Positions 14,914 to 16,603 of a stretch of 16,603 bases of DNA are shown piece by piece. The notes under the pieces are model-generated. The model saw only the letters and a list, made by a program, of their open reading frames with translations. It had not been told where the DNA came from and searched no databases. The first letter of the stretch is position 1, and every line of letters begins with the position of its first letter. Origin of the DNA: Faecalimonas sp. (lineage in GTDB: Bacteria > Bacillota_A > Clostridia > Lachnospirales > Lachnospiraceae); assembly GCA_026169575.1 (NCBI GenBank), contig JAPFCT010000087.1, forward strand, positions 1 through 16,603. The letters run 5' to 3'. The translations under genes were made by a program, and so were the position numbers.

Positions 14914-15595
14914 CTTTATACCCTACTCCCCAGACAGTCTTGATGAAATCACTCTTTCCGGTCGGTCCGCTCATCTTCTCCCGCAGATGCCGGATATGTA
15001 CCATGACCGTATTGTTACTGTTTTTATAATATTTCTCCTTCCATACACCTTCAAACAATTCCTCAGAACTCATGACCTTTCCCCGGTTCTCACACAACAT
15101 CCAGAGAAGATCAAACTCAATCGGCGTCAGCGTCAGCTGTTTCTCATTGTACACACACTCATGGGACTCTCTGTTTAACTGGAGTCCTGCAAAGTCAATA
15201 ATATCTCCGCTGTCCACCCGTGTGCCTTCATTATACTGTGTGTATCTGCGAAGCTGCGCTTTCACCCTTGCGATCAGTTCCAGCGGATTAAATGGTTTTA
15301 GGATGTAGTCATCTGCTCCGAGTGTAAGCCCGGTGATCTTATCAATATATTCCGTCTTTGCCGTAAGCATGATGACCGGAAATGTATATTTCTCCCGAAT
15401 CTTCTTTAAAATCTCAAATCCATCGATCCCCGGAAGCATCACATCAAGGATTGCAAGATCGATCTTTGTCGTCTTCATGCACTCCAGCGCCTCCTCCCCG
15501 GTATAAAACGGATACACCGTATACTGGTCGCTCTGCAGATACAGCGCGATGACGTCCGCAATCTCCTTCTCATCATCTACAACTAAAATATTCAT
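14903..15595 (-). CDS. VanR-like OmpR-family response regulator
   Basis: This is a DNA-binding response regulator activated by the adjacent kinase. The 230-residue protein has a receiver domain with Asp7/Asp8, the phosphoacceptor Asp51 (ILDVMLPG), Thr78 and Lys100 (LKPF), and the segment PLELIARVKAQLRRY that is typical of VanR-type regulators. A winged-helix output domain follows (about 130-230: LTPIEFDLLWML, VMVHIRHLREKM, VWGVGYKVEE). ATG at 15595 has GAGGAGG just upstream. It is the first gene of a four-gene operon with the kinase, YhaO-like and YhaN-like genes. The resemblance to VanR is by eye; the regulon is unknown and may include its own operon. Confidence 0.94.
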   Translation of the reverse strand: MNILVVDDEKEIADVIALYLQSDQYTVYPFYTGEEALECMKTTKIDLAILDVMLPGIDGFEILKKIREKYTFPVIMLTAKTEYIDKITGLTLGADDYILKPFNPLELIARVKAQLRRYTQYNEGTRVDSGDIIDFAGLQLNRESHECVYNEKQLTLTPIEFDLLWMLCENRGKVMSSEELFEGVWKEKYYKNSNNTVMVHIRHLREKMSGPTGKSDFIKTVWGVGYKVEE

Positions 15596-15621
15596 AGTTC
15601 CTCCTCAGTTCCCCTTACAAG

Positions 15622-15661
15622 TTAAAACGGCGGGGCAAAGTATATCAATACCCGCCCCGCC
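15622..15661 (-). terminator. Terminator of asnS
   Basis: On the minus strand GGCGGGGC (15661-15654) pairs with GCCCCGCC (15636-15629). A small inner GTAT-TGAT-ATAC stem lies in the loop, and GTTTTAAC follows. The GC-rich stem starts 17 bases after the asnS stop. The T run is short (four), so some read-through into the regulator operon is possible. Confidence 0.82.
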
Positions 15662-15678
15662 TTGGTTTCTTTCAATCT

Positions 15679-16603
15679 TTACAGTTCACAGTTATTCACA
15701 GTTCTCGGGAACGGAATGACATCTCTGATGTTTGACATACCAGTCAGATACATGACACATCTCTCAAATCCAAGCCCGAATCCCGCATGTCTTGTGGAGC
15801 CGTATTTTCTCAGATCCAGATAGAACTGATACTCTTCCGGATCCAGGTTCATCTCCTGCATACGTTTCAGCAGTTTATCATAATCATCCTCTCTCTGGCT
15901 TCCTCCGATCAGCTCTCCGATTCCAGGAACAAGACAGTCTACAGCTGCAACTGTCTTATTGTCATCATTCAGCTTCATATAGAATGCCTTGATATCCTTT
16001 GGATAATCTGTGACAAATACCGGACGCTTGAACACTTCCTCTGTCAGATAACGTTCATGTTCTGTCTGCAGATCCACTCCCCATGACACTTTGAAGTCAA
16101 ATTTATCATTGTTCTTCTCTAAAATCTCGATCGCTTCCGTATAGGTCACGCGTGCAAATTCAGAAGAAACAACATTGTGAAGACGATCAAGAAGTCCCTT
16201 GTCTACGAAAGAGTTGAAGAAGTTCATCTCTTCCGGTGCGTTCTCCAGTACATAGTTGATGATATGCTTTAACATTGCCTCGGCAAGGATCATATCATCA
16301 TCCAGATCTGCAAATGCGATCTCCGGCTCTACCATCCAGAACTCTGCCGCATGACGTGTTGTGTTAGAGTTCTCTGCGCGGAATGTCGGTCCGAATGTAT
16401 ATACATTGCGAAATGCCTGCGCATAAGTCTCTGCATTGAGCTGTCCACTTACGGTAAGGCTTGTCTCCTTGTTAAAGAAGTCCTTTGTATAGTCCACACT
16501 TCCGTCTGCATTCTTCGGAAGATTCTCCATATCTAATGTTGTCACACGGAACATCTCTCCTGCACCTTCACAGTCACTTCCTGTGATCAGCGGTGTATGC
16601 ACA
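15679..16603 (-). CDS. asnS: Asparaginyl-tRNA synthetase (C-terminal part; gene runs off the right edge)
   Basis: This enzyme charges tRNA-Asn with asparagine. The reading frame is open to the right edge, so the N-terminal anticodon-binding domain and the true start lie outside; about 308 residues of an expected 460 or so are seen. Class II features are clear: the segment [17 protein letters not shown], motif 2 [15 protein letters not shown] and motif 3 [15 protein letters not shown], followed by the family-typical tail RDVIPFPRT. AsnRS is favoured over AspRS by this GAGEMF region and the short C-terminal end. It is followed by a GC-rich terminator before the VanR-like operon. No frameshift is seen. 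Confidence 0.96.
   Translation of the reverse strand, partial: VHTPLITGSDCEGAGEMFRVTTLDMENLPKNADGSVDYTKDFFNKETSLTVSGQLNAETYAQAFRNVYTFGPTFRAENSNTTRHAAEFWMVEPEIAFADLDDDMILAEAMLKHIINYVLENAPEEMNFFNSFVDKGLLDRLHNVVSSEFARVTYTEAIEILEKNNDKFDFKVSWGVDLQTEHERYLTEEVFKRPVFVTDYPKDIKAFYMKLNDDNKTVAAVDCLVPGIGELIGGSQREDDYDKLLKRMQEMNLDPEEYQFYLDLRKYGSTRHAGFGLGFERCVMYLTGMSNIRDVIPFPRTVNNCEL

Noticed and set aside
15620..15648. Promoter TTGATA-17-TTAACT for the VanR-like operon
   Set aside because: The -35 is good but the -10 matches only three of six bases, and the site overlaps the asnS terminator stem. Too weak to list as a feature.
1..16603. Prophage, insertion sequence, CRISPR array, toxin-antitoxin or defence island
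   Set aside because: I read both strands for transposase, integrase, repeat-spacer and small paired genes and saw none. All gene-sized frames belong to conserved chromosomal families.

Overview
The window looks like core chromosome from an anaerobic Clostridia species, most likely Lachnospiraceae. This is inferred from several features together: low-to-moderate GC, paired glgC/glgD genes, spore-lineage proteins (YtvI-like, SpoVG), a T-box leader in front of a type 3 prolyl-tRNA synthetase, and a two-domain DnaD protein next to a DnaI-type helicase loader and an unusually long PRPP synthase. I see no phage, transposon, CRISPR array, rRNA or tRNA gene. The genus cannot be fixed from the sequence alone.

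Layout, left to right. (1) Positions 1-5725, all minus strand: the start of proS (cut by the window edge) behind a proline T-box riboswitch; a YtvI/AI-2E family membrane protein; an RluA-family pseudouridine synthase with its own promoter; and a glgC-glgD-spoVG operon closed by a strong terminator. (2) Positions 5726-5943: an AT-rich divergent promoter region between glgC and murC. (3) Positions 5944-10798, plus strand: murC, then a dense cluster of DnaA boxes, then dnaD-dnaC-prs, ending at a very long hairpin terminator. (4) Positions 11012-15595, minus strand: a tightly overlapping four-gene operon with a VanR-like response regulator, a VanS-like histidine kinase, a YhaO/SbcD-type nuclease and a YhaN/SbcC-type ATPase that carries two membrane segments. 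(5) Positions 15679-16603: the C-terminal two thirds of asnS, with its terminator.

How the parts may work together. The plus-strand block joins peptidoglycan precursor synthesis (MurC), the helicase-loading step of replication (DnaD, DnaC) and nucleotide precursor supply (PRPP). Four perfect same-strand copies of TTATCCACA lie just in front of dnaD, so this unit is a good candidate for direct DnaA control or a DnaA-titrating locus. The minus-strand operon places an envelope-type sensor system translationally upstream of a DNA-end-processing nuclease/ATPase pair, which suggests signal-controlled DNA processing at or near the membrane. The glg operon ties glycogen precursor synthesis to the RNA/DNA-binding regulator SpoVG.

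Most genes are conserved housekeeping genes. The parts most worth a second look are the DnaA-box cluster, the VanRS-YhaON operon with its membrane-anchored ATPase, and the divergent PRPP synthase. No wholly new system could be demonstrated from sequence alone.
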